From contig SZXX01000025.1 of the NCBI GenBank assembly GCA_005843825.1, positions 1 to 64,000 on the forward strand: a DNA stretch of 64,000 nucleotides. The letters run 5' to 3'. This document shows positions 51,536 through 62,226 of the stretch, piece after piece (the stretch's first letter is position 1; each line of letters opens with the position of its first letter). The notes beneath the pieces were generated by a model that was not told where the DNA came from, made no database searches, and worked only from the letters and a program-made list of their open reading frames with translations. The translations under genes and the position numbers were made by a program. This stretch comes from Chlorobium sp. (lineage in GTDB: Bacteria; Bacteroidota; Chlorobiia; Chlorobiales; Chlorobiaceae).

Positions 51536-52824
51536 AACCCAACTATTGAACCGTGCAGCTCAAAAGCATCACTATCAGTTATTTTAGCAAAATAGAATGA
51601 ACCGACATTGATGGATGTATCGCCAATCGTAAGGATACAGTCATTATCAACCTCCGGAGCATCGTATTCCGTTCGTCCGAAAGCGGTATCGCCTTCAATT
51701 TGATCAATCAGCACCTTTACCACCGTTCCTTCGAATACCCGGTTTTTATCTTCCGAAACCTCTTCCTGCAGTTCCATGATCTCTGCAACACGTTCCTGTT
51801 TTTCTTCAGTGCTGAGCGTCTCCTTCAAGGCATAAGCCGGTGCGTGTTCCTCATGGAAGTATGGGAAGCAGCCAAGCCTGTCAAATCGGCTCGTTTCCAC
51901 GAACTCTAAAAGCTCCTCAAACTCTTCAAGCGTTTCACCTGGATAACCGGCGATCAGGGTAGTCCGCAGCCGGATATCCGGATTCTTCTCGCGGATGCTT
52001 TCAAGCAGTTGGATCGTTTGAGTTTTATCGATACCCCGGTTCATTGATTTGAGAATGCGGCTATTGCAATGCTGCAACGGAATGTCGAGGTAGTTGCAGA
52101 TATTTTCCCGCTTGCGCATGGTATCAATCACTTCAAGTGGAAAGTTTACCGGATAGGCATAGAGCAGCCTGATCCAGTCAAACCCAATATCAGACAGACG
52201 CAACACAAGATCGTTAAGCAATGTTTTCCCAGCCAGGTCATAGCCATAAAGGCTTATATCCTGAGCAATGACATTCAGTTCCTTGACGCCCGAGGCCTTC
52301 AACAGAGTAGCTTCTCTCAGCAACTGTTCCGGCGGCTGGCTTTTGTATCGGCCCCTTATTATCGGGATCGAGCAGAACGAACAGGCACGGTTGCATCCTT
52401 CAGCAATCTTGAGATACGAATAATGAGGCGGTGTAAGCAGTGAGCGGCGGTCATAAAGCTCTTCACGATACTCAGCACCTATAGCGGCAAGCACTTCGAA
52501 AAGTTCTCGAGTGCCGAAAAATCCATCCACTTCCGGCATCTCTTCTTGAAGCTCCTTTCTATGAAGTTCCGTGAGGCATCCCATCACATAAACACGCTTG
52601 ATGGAGCCCTCGGCTTTTTTATCGATTGCCGCCAGAGTTTCGTTAATGGACTCCTGTTTAGCGTCGGCAATGAAGCCGCAGGTATTGATGAGAATAGTTT
52701 CAGCATCATCAACCTTCTCGGTAAAGACTATGCCCGAAGCTTCAGCCTGAGCCATCAGACGTTCAGAATCAACCGTGTTTTTAGAGCACCCAAGGCTCAG
52801 GAGAAATACTTTATGCTGTATCAT
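51532..52824 (-). CDS. rimO: RimO, ribosomal protein S12 methylthiotransferase
   Basis: This 430-aa radical-SAM methylthiotransferase has N-terminal cluster cysteines (LGCSKNTVDSE, NTCGFI, VMGCLTE), radical-SAM motif CNRACSFCSIP, and a C-terminal TRAM domain. It methylthiolates S12 Asp88, and so consumes sulfur. Confidence 0.93.
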   Translation of the reverse strand: MIQHKVFLLSLGCSKNTVDSERLMAQAEASGIVFTEKVDDAETILINTCGFIADAKQESINETLAAIDKKAEGSIKRVYVMGCLTELHRKELQEEMPEVDGFFGTRELFEVLAAIGAEYREELYDRRSLLTPPHYSYLKIAEGCNRACSFCSIPIIRGRYKSQPPEQLLREATLLKASGVKELNVIAQDISLYGYDLAGKTLLNDLVLRLSDIGFDWIRLLYAYPVNFPLEVIDTMRKRENICNYLDIPLQHCNSRILKSMNRGIDKTQTIQLLESIREKNPDIRLRTTLIAGYPGETLEEFEELLEFVETSRFDRLGCFPYFHEEHAPAYALKETLSTEEKQERVAEIMELQEEVSEDKNRVFEGTVVKVLIDQIEGDTAFGRTEYDAPEVDNDCILTIGDTSINVGSFYFAKITDSDAFELHGSIVGL

Positions 52825-53944
52825 TGCTATTGAATCGTTCGAGAAAATCTGCTTTCCACTCTATGAAAGAACCATTCTGTATTTGCGTTCGAGCCGTCGC
52901 AGTCAGCCACATGAAAAAAGAAATGTTCTGCAGTGTACAAAGTTTAAGACCAAGAATTTCACCGACATTCAGAAGGTGGCGGATATAAGCGCGCGAGAAG
53001 TTCCGGCAGACATGATTGTCAAACCCTTCATCGATTGATGAAAAGTCAGCAGCATACTTCGCTGAGCGCAGATTCATCTTTCCATGGCGGGTATAGACCC
53101 GGCCATTTCGCCCTTCACGGGTAGGGATAACGCAATCAAACATATCAACCCCGCGTTCAATAGCGTTCAGAATATTCTCCGGAGTTCCAACCCCCATAAG
53201 GTATCGCGGCTTCTTTTCTGGAAGCAGCGTATGTGAAAGTTCAAGGATACGATACATTTCCACAGCCGGCTCTCCCACAGCCATGCCGCCTATGGAATAG
53301 CCGTCAAAATCAAGCTCTGTCAGAGCGTCTATCGAAATTTTGCGCAGATCTTCATGGATCCCGCCTTGTGTGATACCGAACAGGTATTGCTCGTGACCGT
53401 AAAGGGGAGAGGTTGCAGCGAAATGTTTTTTTGCCCGTTCGGCCCAGCGTATGGTCAGTTCTCCTGACTTCCGGATGTACTCCTTTTCGGCTGTCGAGGG
53501 CGGGCATTCATCGAGAGGCATCATAATGTCGCTGCCGATAATGCGCTGGGTATCTACAACATTTTCAGGTGTGAAGTGCTGTTTCGAACCGTCAAGGTGC
53601 GATTTGAACATGACACCTTCCTCCGTAATCTTGCGCAGATCAGAAAGTGAGTAGACCTGGTAACCACCGCTATCAGTGAGCAGGGGTCCATCCCAGTTCA
53701 TGAACCTGTGTACCCCGCCGGCTTTAAAAAGAATTTCGTTTCCCGGCTTCAGGTAGAGGTGGTAGGTATTGGCCAGAATAATATGAACGTTGATCTCTTT
53801 CAGTTCCCGGGGTTCAACCGATTTCACGCTCGCGCGCGTGCCTACAGGCATAAAGACCGGAGTTGGTATGCTCCCATGGGCGGTTTCAAGAACTCCACAT
53901 CGGGCTGAAGAGTGAGGATCGGTGGTAATGATGCTGAATTTCAT
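52811..53944 (-). CDS. tgt: Tgt, queuine/preQ1 tRNA-ribosyltransferase
   Basis: This 377-aa enzyme starts at 53944. It has FMPVGTRASVKSVEP, LTDSGGYQVYSL with the general Asp, and GIHEDLRKISIDAL; zinc ligands lie in the C-terminal part (CTLQNISFFMWL region). It inserts preQ1 at the wobble position of GUN-anticodon tRNAs. Confidence 0.93.
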   Translation of the reverse strand: MKFSIITTDPHSSARCGVLETAHGSIPTPVFMPVGTRASVKSVEPRELKEINVHIILANTYHLYLKPGNEILFKAGGVHRFMNWDGPLLTDSGGYQVYSLSDLRKITEEGVMFKSHLDGSKQHFTPENVVDTQRIIGSDIMMPLDECPPSTAEKEYIRKSGELTIRWAERAKKHFAATSPLYGHEQYLFGITQGGIHEDLRKISIDALTELDFDGYSIGGMAVGEPAVEMYRILELSHTLLPEKKPRYLMGVGTPENILNAIERGVDMFDCVIPTREGRNGRVYTRHGKMNLRSAKYAADFSSIDEGFDNHVCRNFSRAYIRHLLNVGEILGLKLCTLQNISFFMWLTATARTQIQNGSFIEWKADFLERFNSNDTA

Positions 53945-54352
53945 AGTGTCAAGGTAGCCAATGACCCGCACATAAAAAAGCATGGAAAAATGCTATCGTC
54001 TCGCTTTTAGGGAGGTGAAATGCTTTTGATATAAGTGCATAAAAATAAGGGGTTTCTAAAAGAAAAACAGGAAATTACGCGAATTCCCTCACACTTGTCT
54101 TTGTTTAAATTCTATATTGAAAGGGTTAAGACCGCCTTACACTGTTTTAAGCAGCCGATAACTTGCCTCTAAACCTGATATTCCGCACGCCACCTATTTT
54201 GGACTAGAGCTGCACGGGACCTTGATTGTATTCTTTTGTTTCAAGGATTTGGATTTTTAGAATTTAACCCCCTACCCATGCAGAAAACCAGGTGCAGTAA
54301 AAAAAATGGCATGCTTCCCCGCAATCAGAACCATTTCGGAGAGCATGAACAT
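53945..54352. other. Intergenic region, no gene seen
   Basis: The divergent tgt and the kinase-like gene flank it. An open frame runs into the kinase start but has no supported upstream start. No strong hairpin, tRNA or repeat is evident. Confidence 0.5.
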
Positions 54353-56731
54353 ATGTCAGGTAATGCCATTTCGGAGGTTTTCCTGCACTCCTTCTTTGTT
54401 ATCGATTCCAAGGGAAATTTTGTTGGCTGGAATGACTCTTTCCAGCAGGAAGCAGCCCTCAAACCCTCGCGTCGCAAAGAGAGTATTAATGTCATTGATA
54501 AGCTCATTTATCCAGCCGATCAACCGCTTATAAAAGCAAAACTTCTCAGTGTCCTGAAGAAAGGTTTTGAAGAAACCGCAGAAGCAAGGGTTCTTATTAA
54601 GGGAGAGCATGAGTTGCGCTGGTTCATGATGACGGGCCGAAAGATAATAATAAGGGATAAGCCTTTCGTTATTTGCATGATACTTGATATCACTGCCCGT
54701 AAGCGGGAGGAAGATAGCCTCGTTCAAACGGCAAACAAGTTTCGTTTTATTACTGAGCATATGGATGGTGTGGTTTTTACTGCGGGTACCAACACCATAT
54801 TGGACTACGTCTCACCTTCCGCTGAAAACATGTTTGGGTATATGCCCAATGAAATGACAGGGAAGTCGTATGCAGGATTTCTTAAAGAAGAAAACGAAAT
54901 TCCAGGAGCTATTGCCGCCATAGATAAAACCACTCTCAATCAACTTCCACCACAGATTATTGAATTACACTTTCGCAGAAAAAATGGTTCCCTTTTTTGG
55001 GGGGAGGTACATTTACAATATTCTTCAGTTAATGGAAATCCCTGTATAGTAGGGCGGCTTCAGGATATCACTCTCCGGAAAAACCGTGAATCTCATACTC
55101 TCTTTCGCACGCGTCTGATTGAGAAAGCCGATACCTGTTCCATTGAAGAACTGCTTCAGGCTGCGCTGGATGAAGTCAAACGCCTTACAGGGAGCTCTAT
55201 CGGGTTTTGCTACTTTTTAAGGGGTGATAAGAGAGAACCTCTCCTTCAGGTATGGTCAACCAATGCAGACACCTTCAGTTCGTTAAACCCGACCGGTCTT
55301 TTTGTTGAGGCATTAAGGGCTCAGAAAACAGTTATTCATAATGAATGCAATACCGCAGACAGAGAGAGTGACCGGCATGGTAACCATTCAGAATCCGTCC
55401 GTACGTTGGTTGTGCCCATAATGAACGGCGAGATGGTTACGGCGATTATCGGGGTTGGGGGCAAATCTTCATTGTACGACGGGGATGATGAGCGGGTGGT
55501 AAAAGGTTTCGCAGATCTGGCTGGTGATCTTGTTCTCCGAAAACGAGCGGAGCAGTCTGAAAAGAATGATCAGCTATCTTTGATTCAGGCTCAGAAAATG
55601 GAATTTGCGGGCAGTGTTATCCATAAAATAGCTGTGGATTACAGTCAGATGCTGTCGATGATACTTGAGCTCATCAGTTTGATGATGGAAGAGGATGCGA
55701 TAAGGAAATCGCAGGGGAAAAACATGATCGATGTTATGGACTTTGTTGGAAGTTCAAAAGATATGATGAGTCAGCTCCTTATTTTTGCGCGAACCAGCAG
55801 CATTATGCCAATTGTTCTCGAGTTGAATATGATCGTAGAAGAAAGGCTCGGTGTGCTCAGAAAGCTCACCGGCGAAAATATTCCTCTTTCCTGGATACCC
55901 GACAGTCAAAACACTCTGGTAAAGGTAGATCCCTCGCAAATTGATAAGCTTCTTGATATCCTCTGTCTCAATGCCCGTGATGCAATAGACGGTAAAGGCC
56001 GGATCACTATCGAATCCAGTCGGTTGTTTATTGATCAGGATGAATGTGACGTCGGTCATCCCTGCAAGGTCCCCGGCTGCTATGCGGTGCTTTCAGTGAC
56101 CGATAATGGTGCAGGGATCGAAGCAAAGGATCTTCCCTGCATATTTGAGCCGTTTTTTACCACAAGAGAGGAAGGAAAAGCTATGGGACTTGGCTTGTCA
56201 ATAGCTTATGGCATATCGAAACAGAACCATGGAAGTATCGATTGTCTGAGTGAATTGGGCAAGGGAAGCACCTTTACCGTCTATTTGCCCCGGTACACGG
56301 GAAAGTACTATTTTTCTCAAAATGAAGATCCGTCTGAAAGCGATGATTTGAAAAGAACAGTATTGCTGGTTGAAGAAGAACCGGATATCCTGAGTTCTTA
56401 CAAGCGCATGCTTGAAAAAACAGACTACTCTGTCTATGCAGTTGACACAATGGATAAAGCGATCAGTGTCGCGACTGAACACCAGAGTGATATTGATCTC
56501 CTCCTGACCAATGTAGTGTTACGTGAAGTGAATGGATGCGATCTTTCACAAAAGCTTTTGACAATATGTCCTAAGCTGAAAACCCTTTTAATGTCAGGTG
56601 ATCATAACGATATGACTGCACGCTTCGGGGGGTTGGATGACGGTGTCGGTTTTATCCAGAAGCCTTTTTCAATGAATGAGCTGGCAACTAAGATCAATGA
56701 ACTTCTGAATGCTGTTGAGGTTGTTTCTTAA
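54353..56731 (+). CDS. PAS/GAF hybrid histidine-kinase-like protein lacking phospho-His and phospho-Asp
   Basis: This protein of about 792 aa starts at 54353 (GGAG upstream; longer in-frame starts lack one). Order: PAS (1-125), second PAS (about 135-255), GAF (about 270-410), H-box region, HATPase (N-box NARDAI, DNGAGI, GLGLSIAYG), receiver. The H-box reads QKMEFAGSVIHKIAVDYSQ, with Val428 where AHDFNN kinases have His. The receiver reads LLLTNVVLREVNG, with Asn720 at the phospho-acceptor Asp. ATP-binding motifs are intact. It looks like a pseudokinase-type sensor that may act by ATP binding rather than phosphotransfer. Confidence 0.85.
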   Translation: MSGNAISEVFLHSFFVIDSKGNFVGWNDSFQQEAALKPSRRKESINVIDKLIYPADQPLIKAKLLSVLKKGFEETAEARVLIKGEHELRWFMMTGRKIIIRDKPFVICMILDITARKREEDSLVQTANKFRFITEHMDGVVFTAGTNTILDYVSPSAENMFGYMPNEMTGKSYAGFLKEENEIPGAIAAIDKTTLNQLPPQIIELHFRRKNGSLFWGEVHLQYSSVNGNPCIVGRLQDITLRKNRESHTLFRTRLIEKADTCSIEELLQAALDEVKRLTGSSIGFCYFLRGDKREPLLQVWSTNADTFSSLNPTGLFVEALRAQKTVIHNECNTADRESDRHGNHSESVRTLVVPIMNGEMVTAIIGVGGKSSLYDGDDERVVKGFADLAGDLVLRKRAEQSEKNDQLSLIQAQKMEFAGSVIHKIAVDYSQMLSMILELISLMMEEDAIRKSQGKNMIDVMDFVGSSKDMMSQLLIFARTSSIMPIVLELNMIVEERLGVLRKLTGENIPLSWIPDSQNTLVKVDPSQIDKLLDILCLNARDAIDGKGRITIESSRLFIDQDECDVGHPCKVPGCYAVLSVTDNGAGIEAKDLPCIFEPFFTTREEGKAMGLGLSIAYGISKQNHGSIDCLSELGKGSTFTVYLPRYTGKYYFSQNEDPSESDDLKRTVLLVEEEPDILSSYKRMLEKTDYSVYAVDTMDKAISVATEHQSDIDLLLTNVVLREVNGCDLSQKLLTICPKLKTLLMSGDHNDMTARFGGLDDGVGFIQKPFSMNELATKINELLNAVEVVS

Positions 56732-56750
56732 GGATTGACCGCTCTCTCAA

Positions 56751-56777
56751 CCCCGACATTATAGCGTGATGTCGGGG
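56751..56777. terminator. Convergent terminator-like hairpin
   Basis: CCCCGACAT (56751-56759) pairs with ATGTCGGGG (56769-56777) between the kinase-like gene and the transglutaminase-like gene, which converge. Confidence 0.65.
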
Positions 56778-56802
56778 CAGGGAAGTCCATGCAGCCTGGA
56801 TT

Positions 56803-57621
56803 TCATTCCATGGAGCTTACTTTGACCGATACGCTCAGCTTTTCCTGTCCATTGCCTTTATAGGTGCCTCGTACTGGCGGCACGTCATCGTAATCCCTTC
56901 CTGAGCCGATTTTGATATACCGCTCATCGACAAAGAGGGTACTGTGAGTCGGGTCCATACCGATCCATCCCTTTTCTTTGCCGCAGTAAACTTCGCACCA
57001 TGCGTGGGTAGCCTCATCCCTGCCATCCGGCGTGCTTCCCCCGAAAAGGTAGCCGCTTACATATCTGGCAGGCACGTTCAGGTAGCGGCAGGCCGCAAGC
57101 AGGATATGGGCAAAATCCTGGCAAACGCCACGGCCAAGAGCCATCACCACTGCACTGGTGCTGTGAACGTCTGTTACTCCCGGTTCATAGATGAACGATT
57201 CATTAATGTGCCGGCATATCGATTCTGCAAGCTGATAACTGTCGGTATCTGTGGCAAAACGGGATGAAAAATCGCGAATCGCAGGATCAAAATGCACATA
57301 GCGACTCTGGCAGGTAAAGTCAATGAGAAAAATATCCTCATTCTCAGTTGCTGCGCACTGGCCAATGCCGGTTTCAACCACTGACGTAGCGACAATTTTC
57401 ACCTGTTTATGACTCTGGAGCAGGTTGAAGTGATTAACGATGTTACCGTAGAAATCGGTGTATTCAAATATGGTGGCAGGGGGATCAACCTGGAGCTTGA
57501 AGCTTGCGCATCGCTGCGGAGCTGCAGGATTGTTGTCAGGGTGCAGCCTTACTTCAGTAGCTGTTTCATAGATCGGATTATCATATTCAAACAGTGTGGA
57601 ATGTTCAACTTTTACAATCAT
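56803..57621 (-). CDS. Transglutaminase-like cysteine protease fold protein
   Basis: This 272-aa protein starts at 57621 (MIVKVEHSTLFEY); the longer frame runs into the next gene. It has an N-terminal transglutaminase-N domain, then catalytic Cys in GRGVCQDFAH, His in ATHAWCEVY and Asp in GMDPTHS. It is the third gene of a conserved trio with the alpha-E and ATP-grasp proteins, probably involved in a peptide or amide modification. Confidence 0.85.
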   Translation of the reverse strand: MIVKVEHSTLFEYDNPIYETATEVRLHPDNNPAAPQRCASFKLQVDPPATIFEYTDFYGNIVNHFNLLQSHKQVKIVATSVVETGIGQCAATENEDIFLIDFTCQSRYVHFDPAIRDFSSRFATDTDSYQLAESICRHINESFIYEPGVTDVHSTSAVVMALGRGVCQDFAHILLAACRYLNVPARYVSGYLFGGSTPDGRDEATHAWCEVYCGKEKGWIGMDPTHSTLFVDERYIKIGSGRDYDDVPPVRGTYKGNGQEKLSVSVKVSSME

Positions 57622-57643
57622 GCTCTTATAGTTATGTGTCCGG

Positions 57644-58717
57644 TTATTGCTGCTGCTGATGCTGCTGTGCCTGGCTCCAGTTGGCGCGTCCGCCGGCAAC
57701 TCCTGTAAACGGTAAGGCTTCAGCAATATCCGATGATTCAATATCCGGCGTATGATAGGCAAAATAGGTCAGATGCACCTGTTCCCCCACTTTAACCAGC
57801 CGTTGTTCAAGATCTTCCAGATAGGTATGCAATCCTTTTGCATAGATGTCTTCCATTGCAGTGTAACTCAGCTCAGCTTCGATTTTACCGATAAGCCTGT
57901 CAGCATTGTTGACGTACCGATGACGCGAGCTGCCCGATATCCGCCAGAGGGCATCTTCGGCAGCGCAGACTGAAAAATTGATGCTTCTCGGGAATGTTCT
58001 GTCCAGGATGAGAAACCGCAGAATATTGTCAGGATCGATTTTTGACAGATACACTTTACGGAATGCTTCCAACGCACTGCAGCTTTTCAGAACAGCCATC
58101 CATTGAATAATATCTTCCGAGCCCTCAACAATTTCAGGCTGGCTTTGTGCCTCCGAAAGCAGCATGTGGTACTTCACGTCTATAAGGCGCGCAATATTGT
58201 CGCTGCGTTCAAGATACTTGGCAATCTGGATAAAGTCCCATCCCTCGTTATGCGAAAAAGTGTTGTCTGTGATCCCCTGAAAGAGATGTGACGCGTTTTT
58301 TATCTCTTTATAAAAGCTGTAGGGGTCATTGTGTACAAACTGCGGAGTAATATTCTGCAGGTAGTGGTAGAGGTTGTTCACCTGCTCCCACATCTCACTC
58401 GATATGCTTTCGATTATACTCCGGGCATTTTCCCTTGCAAGGCCGATACAGGAGATGATCGAATTCGGATTATTTTTGTTGAATACCAGATAATCGGTAA
58501 CGCTGTGCGCAGAGTACTCGCTGTAAAGGTTGTTGAAGCGATCCCTGTCACTGGTTACAAGAATCAGGGCTACCCAGTAGTTCGGGTTCTCAATGTGTGT
58601 AATTTTATTGAGGTCGAGCAGCAGGTTGAAATTGACGTCAAGGAACCTTGCAGTGTTCTCTGCCCGTTCAAAATAACGACTCATCCAAAACAGGGATTCG
58701 GCAACACGGCTTAACAT
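57644..58717 (-). CDS. Alpha-E domain protein (DUF403)
   Basis: This 357-aa all-helical alpha-E protein begins MLSRVAESLFWMSRYFERAENTARFL and ends in a Gln/His-rich tail. It usually sits between the ATP-grasp and transglutaminase genes, as here. Function unproven. Confidence 0.87.
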   Translation of the reverse strand: MLSRVAESLFWMSRYFERAENTARFLDVNFNLLLDLNKITHIENPNYWVALILVTSDRDRFNNLYSEYSAHSVTDYLVFNKNNPNSIISCIGLARENARSIIESISSEMWEQVNNLYHYLQNITPQFVHNDPYSFYKEIKNASHLFQGITDNTFSHNEGWDFIQIAKYLERSDNIARLIDVKYHMLLSEAQSQPEIVEGSEDIIQWMAVLKSCSALEAFRKVYLSKIDPDNILRFLILDRTFPRSINFSVCAAEDALWRISGSSRHRYVNNADRLIGKIEAELSYTAMEDIYAKGLHTYLEDLEQRLVKVGEQVHLTYFAYHTPDIESSDIAEALPFTGVAGGRANWSQAQQHQQQQ

Positions 58718-58736
58718 GATAGAGAGAGATTAAAAT

Positions 58737-60185
58737 TTATTCATCGACAACCCAGGTATCCTTGCTGCCTCCTCCCTGAGATGAGTTGACTACCAGCGAA
58801 CCACGCTTAAGAGCAACTCTTGTAAGTCCTCCGGGCACTATAGTAACAGTTTTACCATACAAAACATAGGGCCGAAGGTCGATATGACAGCCATAAAGTT
58901 CGGTGTCATTATAAAAGCTTGGATGACGCGACAGCGAAATAGTCGGTTGGGCAATATAGTTGCGCGGATTGGCAACAATCATTTCGGCAAAACTTTCCTG
59001 CTGTTCAATCGTTGATTCCGGTCCAATCAGCATTCCGTATCCTCCGGATTCATTGGCTGCCTTCACAACAAGGGAGCCAAGGTTTTCAAGGATATATTTA
59101 AGGTCAGAAGGATTGCTCGCCAGCCATGTTGGTACATTCTGCAGAATCGGATCCTCACCGAGGTAATATTTGATGATTGCAGGCACAAAGCTGTAGATGA
59201 CCTTATCATCAGCAACTCCGGTACCGATCGCATTGGCAAGCGTTACATTTCCTTTTCTGTAGGCATTCACAAGACCGGCAACGCCAAGCTTCGAGTCAGG
59301 TCGGAACACCAGCGGATCAAGAAAAGCATCATCAACTCTCCTGTAAATGACATCAACCCGCTCAAGACCGCGAGTGGTTCTTGTGTAGACCTTATTGTCG
59401 TTGACAACCAGATCCTTTCCCTCAGTCAGTTCAACGCCCATCTGTCGGGCAAGAAAACTGTGCTCAAAGTATGCCGAGTTGTAGATGCCGGGAGTAAGTA
59501 CCACCACGTTTGGCTCACGGCGCGAATTCGGACTGATTTCCTGCAGGGTACGGAGAAGTTCCTGTGGATAATTCTCGATCGGACGGATCTTGTATTTGTC
59601 AAAAAGCACCGGAAACGCACGTTTCATTGCCTGCCGGTTTTGCAGCATGTAAGAAACGCCACTCGGAGTGCGCAGATTGTCCTCAAGAACCAGGTAGTTT
59701 CCCTCTTTGTCACGGATGATATCGCTTCCGGTAACATGAATATAAATACCGAGGGGAGGAGTTACCCCTACAAATTCCCGCCTGAAATGCTGGCTTCCGA
59801 GAATCAGCTCCGGAGGAATGATTTTATCTTTCAGAATCTTCTGAGTGTGATAGATATCGTACAGGAACTCATTGATTGCAGTAATTCTCTGCACGAGTCC
59901 TTTTTCTATTGTCTGCCATTCATGTGCAGGCACAACTCTCGGAATAAGATCAAATGGAAAAATTCGTTCGACACCCTCTTCCTCACCGTACACCGTAAAG
60001 GTGATACCCTGGTTTCGAAAAAAGATGTTAACGACTTCCCGGCGGGCTTTTACATCGTCAATTGAAAACTGGCCGAAGCGATGAAGCAGCTTGTCGTAAT
60101 GAGACCGAGGTATTCCATCCGGCGCGATAACCTCATCAAAAAAATGACTTGGATCAGCTTCATATCGCTCAAAAAAGCGACTCAT
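58737..60185 (-). CDS. Circularly permuted ATP-grasp protein
   Basis: This 482-aa protein of the DUF404/DUF407 ATP-grasp type 2 family has [50 protein letters not shown] and GGLTRVAL. It is probably a carboxylate-amine ligase making a peptide- or amide-linked product with its two neighbours downstream. Confidence 0.88.
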   Translation of the reverse strand: MSRFFERYEADPSHFFDEVIAPDGIPRSHYDKLLHRFGQFSIDDVKARREVVNIFFRNQGITFTVYGEEEGVERIFPFDLIPRVVPAHEWQTIEKGLVQRITAINEFLYDIYHTQKILKDKIIPPELILGSQHFRREFVGVTPPLGIYIHVTGSDIIRDKEGNYLVLEDNLRTPSGVSYMLQNRQAMKRAFPVLFDKYKIRPIENYPQELLRTLQEISPNSRREPNVVVLTPGIYNSAYFEHSFLARQMGVELTEGKDLVVNDNKVYTRTTRGLERVDVIYRRVDDAFLDPLVFRPDSKLGVAGLVNAYRKGNVTLANAIGTGVADDKVIYSFVPAIIKYYLGEDPILQNVPTWLASNPSDLKYILENLGSLVVKAANESGGYGMLIGPESTIEQQESFAEMIVANPRNYIAQPTISLSRHPSFYNDTELYGCHIDLRPYVLYGKTVTIVPGGLTRVALKRGSLVVNSSQGGGSKDTWVVDE

Positions 60186-60423
60186 ACAGGTATTTCTTCA
60201 TGTTGTTGGTAAATCAGGTAACACCACGTTTTATAACCTCTATATACTTAAATAATTTCGGAATTTGATAATAACGACCTAAATAATTTTCCTTTTTGCG
60301 CTTGGTGGATTTGTCAGATTGTGTTCATTTATTTTTTCTTGATCAGGTCGGTTAATTATTTATATCATCCTTATATTAAGACCGGATAACAGTGAAGCCT
60401 CAACATTTTAACGATTCTCTTCT

Positions 60424-61431
60424 ATGCATATTCTGGTGACCGGAGCCGCAGGGTTTATAGGATTTCATGTCTGCAAGCAGCTGCTTGAACGCGGCGACAC
60501 GGTAACGGGTCTTGATAACATGAATGACTATTACGATGTTTCACTCAAAGAAGCGCGGCTTGCCATGCTGTTGCCTTACGAGGGGTTCACGTATATAAAA
60601 GCCGACATCGCCGACCGTGACGCCATTGAAGAGCTTTTTCGCAAAAGTTGTTTTGAACGGGTGGTTAATCTTGCCGCACAGGCTGGTGTTCGATACTCCC
60701 TGATCAATCCCCATGCATATATCAACAGTAATATTCTCGGTTTTCTCAATATCCTCGAAGGGTGCCGACATCACGGGGTGAAGCATCTTGTTTATGCTTC
60801 ATCAAGTTCGGTGTACGGAGCCAACGAGACCATGCCCTTTTCAGTGCATGACAATGTTGATCATCCACTCTCTCTCTACGCCGCCAGCAAAAAGGCCAAC
60901 GAGCTTATGGCTCACACCTACAGTCACCTCTATAATCTGCCTACAACCGGTCTTCGCTTTTTTACCGTCTACGGCCCCTGGGGAAGGCCCGATATGGCAC
61001 TTTTTCTCTTTACCGATGCCATTGTCAACAACAAGCCTATCCAGGTTTTCAACTATGGCAACCACCGGCGCGACTTTACCTTTGTCGATGATATTACAGA
61101 AGGAGTTATAAGGACGCTTGACCATGTTGCAGAGCCAAACCCCGACTGGTCAGGCCTTGCCCCTGATCCCGGCTCAAGCCGTGCACCCTGGCGGGTATAT
61201 AATATCGGCAACAGCAGTCCCGTCAACCTCATGGACTATATCGGAGCTATTGAGCACGAACTTGGTCGAACTGCCGAAAAAGAGTTCCTGCCAATGCAGC
61301 CCGGCGACGTTCCCGATACCTACGCCGATGTCGATCAGCTCATTCAGGACGTCAACTACAAACCTGAAACCACCGTACAGCAAGGCATCAAACGGTTTAT
61401 AACCTGGTACCGCAACTACTACAAACTTTAA
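60424..61431 (+). CDS. UDP-glucuronate 4-epimerase-like NAD-dependent epimerase
   Basis: This 335-aa extended SDR has NAD motif [10 protein letters not shown] (7-16), YASSSSVYG, catalytic [13 protein letters not shown], and [15 protein letters not shown]. The latter and [16 protein letters not shown] match GalE-related uronic acid epimerases used in LPS or capsule synthesis. Confidence 0.88.
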   Translation: MHILVTGAAGFIGFHVCKQLLERGDTVTGLDNMNDYYDVSLKEARLAMLLPYEGFTYIKADIADRDAIEELFRKSCFERVVNLAAQAGVRYSLINPHAYINSNILGFLNILEGCRHHGVKHLVYASSSSVYGANETMPFSVHDNVDHPLSLYAASKKANELMAHTYSHLYNLPTTGLRFFTVYGPWGRPDMALFLFTDAIVNNKPIQVFNYGNHRRDFTFVDDITEGVIRTLDHVAEPNPDWSGLAPDPGSSRAPWRVYNIGNSSPVNLMDYIGAIEHELGRTAEKEFLPMQPGDVPDTYADVDQLIQDVNYKPETTVQQGIKRFITWYRNYYKL

Positions 61432-61439
61432 GTTATTTC

Positions 61440-61480
61440 ATAGGCCCTATAAGTCCTATAGGTCCCATAGGTCGTATAGG
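61440..61480. repeat. CCTATA(A/G)G-type short repeat array
   Basis: Repeated words TAGGCCCTATAAG, CCTATAGGTCC, CATAGGTCGTATAGG fill the gap after the epimerase gene. They match words of the palindrome at 45631, so it is a second copy of that dispersed intergenic element. Confidence 0.6.
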
Positions 61481-61485
61481 CCCCG

Positions 61486-62226
61486 CTAATAGTCCTTCGT
61501 AGATGAAATTGTATCTATTTCTACGGTTGCTCCGGGCATAATGACAAATTCACTTAATCCAATGTGAGTCTGGTTTTTTCCCCAGTCATAGGTGTAACCC
61601 AGCCTGGTCCATGGGTATCCGTTTGTCCCGTATGATTGCTTTTTCAAGTCATTGTACCATTTTATATACTCGTCACTTACCTTCACAAATTTATTAGATG
61701 TCCGGAACTCTATTTCAGCCTCACTGTCAGTGATCTCCGGGTCTGCGCTTGGCCTGAAGAGATCGCCGGGCTTAACCCACATCTCAACAAACCTGGTTTT
61801 CCCTGCTTTCGGAGGAAGCCCCAACAACTGTTCCAGTCGCAATGTTTTTTCTCCATTCAGGGATTTGCAAAAATTCTTCAGCTCCGGCGCCGTTGTAACC
61901 CAGACATCCCTTGAAATGTTGACTGATTTACCGATTTTGTCATCATAACCATTATAATCTGTCCACGTTACAACGAGTATGCGTGCATTCTCGGCATCAC
62001 CCTTGTTTTTCCAAACCAGCTGTGGGTTTGAGGGGAGAATCGCAACAAGATTTTTCGATATCTCGGATGGCATTGCTATTTCTGCGTCGACAACAGCACT
62101 GTGATACATCTTCTGCAAATCTGCCTGATAAAGCGCCGGACTCTCTGCGGCACAACCGGCAAACAGATACGATACAAGCAGAAAAAGGGCATACCGTTTT
62201 ACCTGAAAAAAGCCTTTTTTCATCAT
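61486..62226 (-). CDS. Lipoprotein of unknown function
   Basis: This 246-aa protein has lipobox LFAGC near residue 24. Later are ILVVTWTDYNGYDDKIGKSVN, VWVTTAPELKNFC, RFVEMWVKPGDLFRPSAD. I recognise no family; it may be a periplasmic lipoprotein tied to the cell envelope, as flanked by an epimerase. Confidence 0.75.
   Translation of the reverse strand: MMKKGFFQVKRYALFLLVSYLFAGCAAESPALYQADLQKMYHSAVVDAEIAMPSEISKNLVAILPSNPQLVWKNKGDAENARILVVTWTDYNGYDDKIGKSVNISRDVWVTTAPELKNFCKSLNGEKTLRLEQLLGLPPKAGKTRFVEMWVKPGDLFRPSADPEITDSEAEIEFRTSNKFVKVSDEYIKWYNDLKKQSYGTNGYPWTRLGYTYDWGKNQTHIGLSEFVIMPGATVEIDTISSTKDY

Noticed and set aside
57640-57665. CTG-rich run resembling a polycysteine leader
   Set aside because: It is the Gln/His tail of the alpha-E protein on the minus strand, not Cys codons upstream of a gene.
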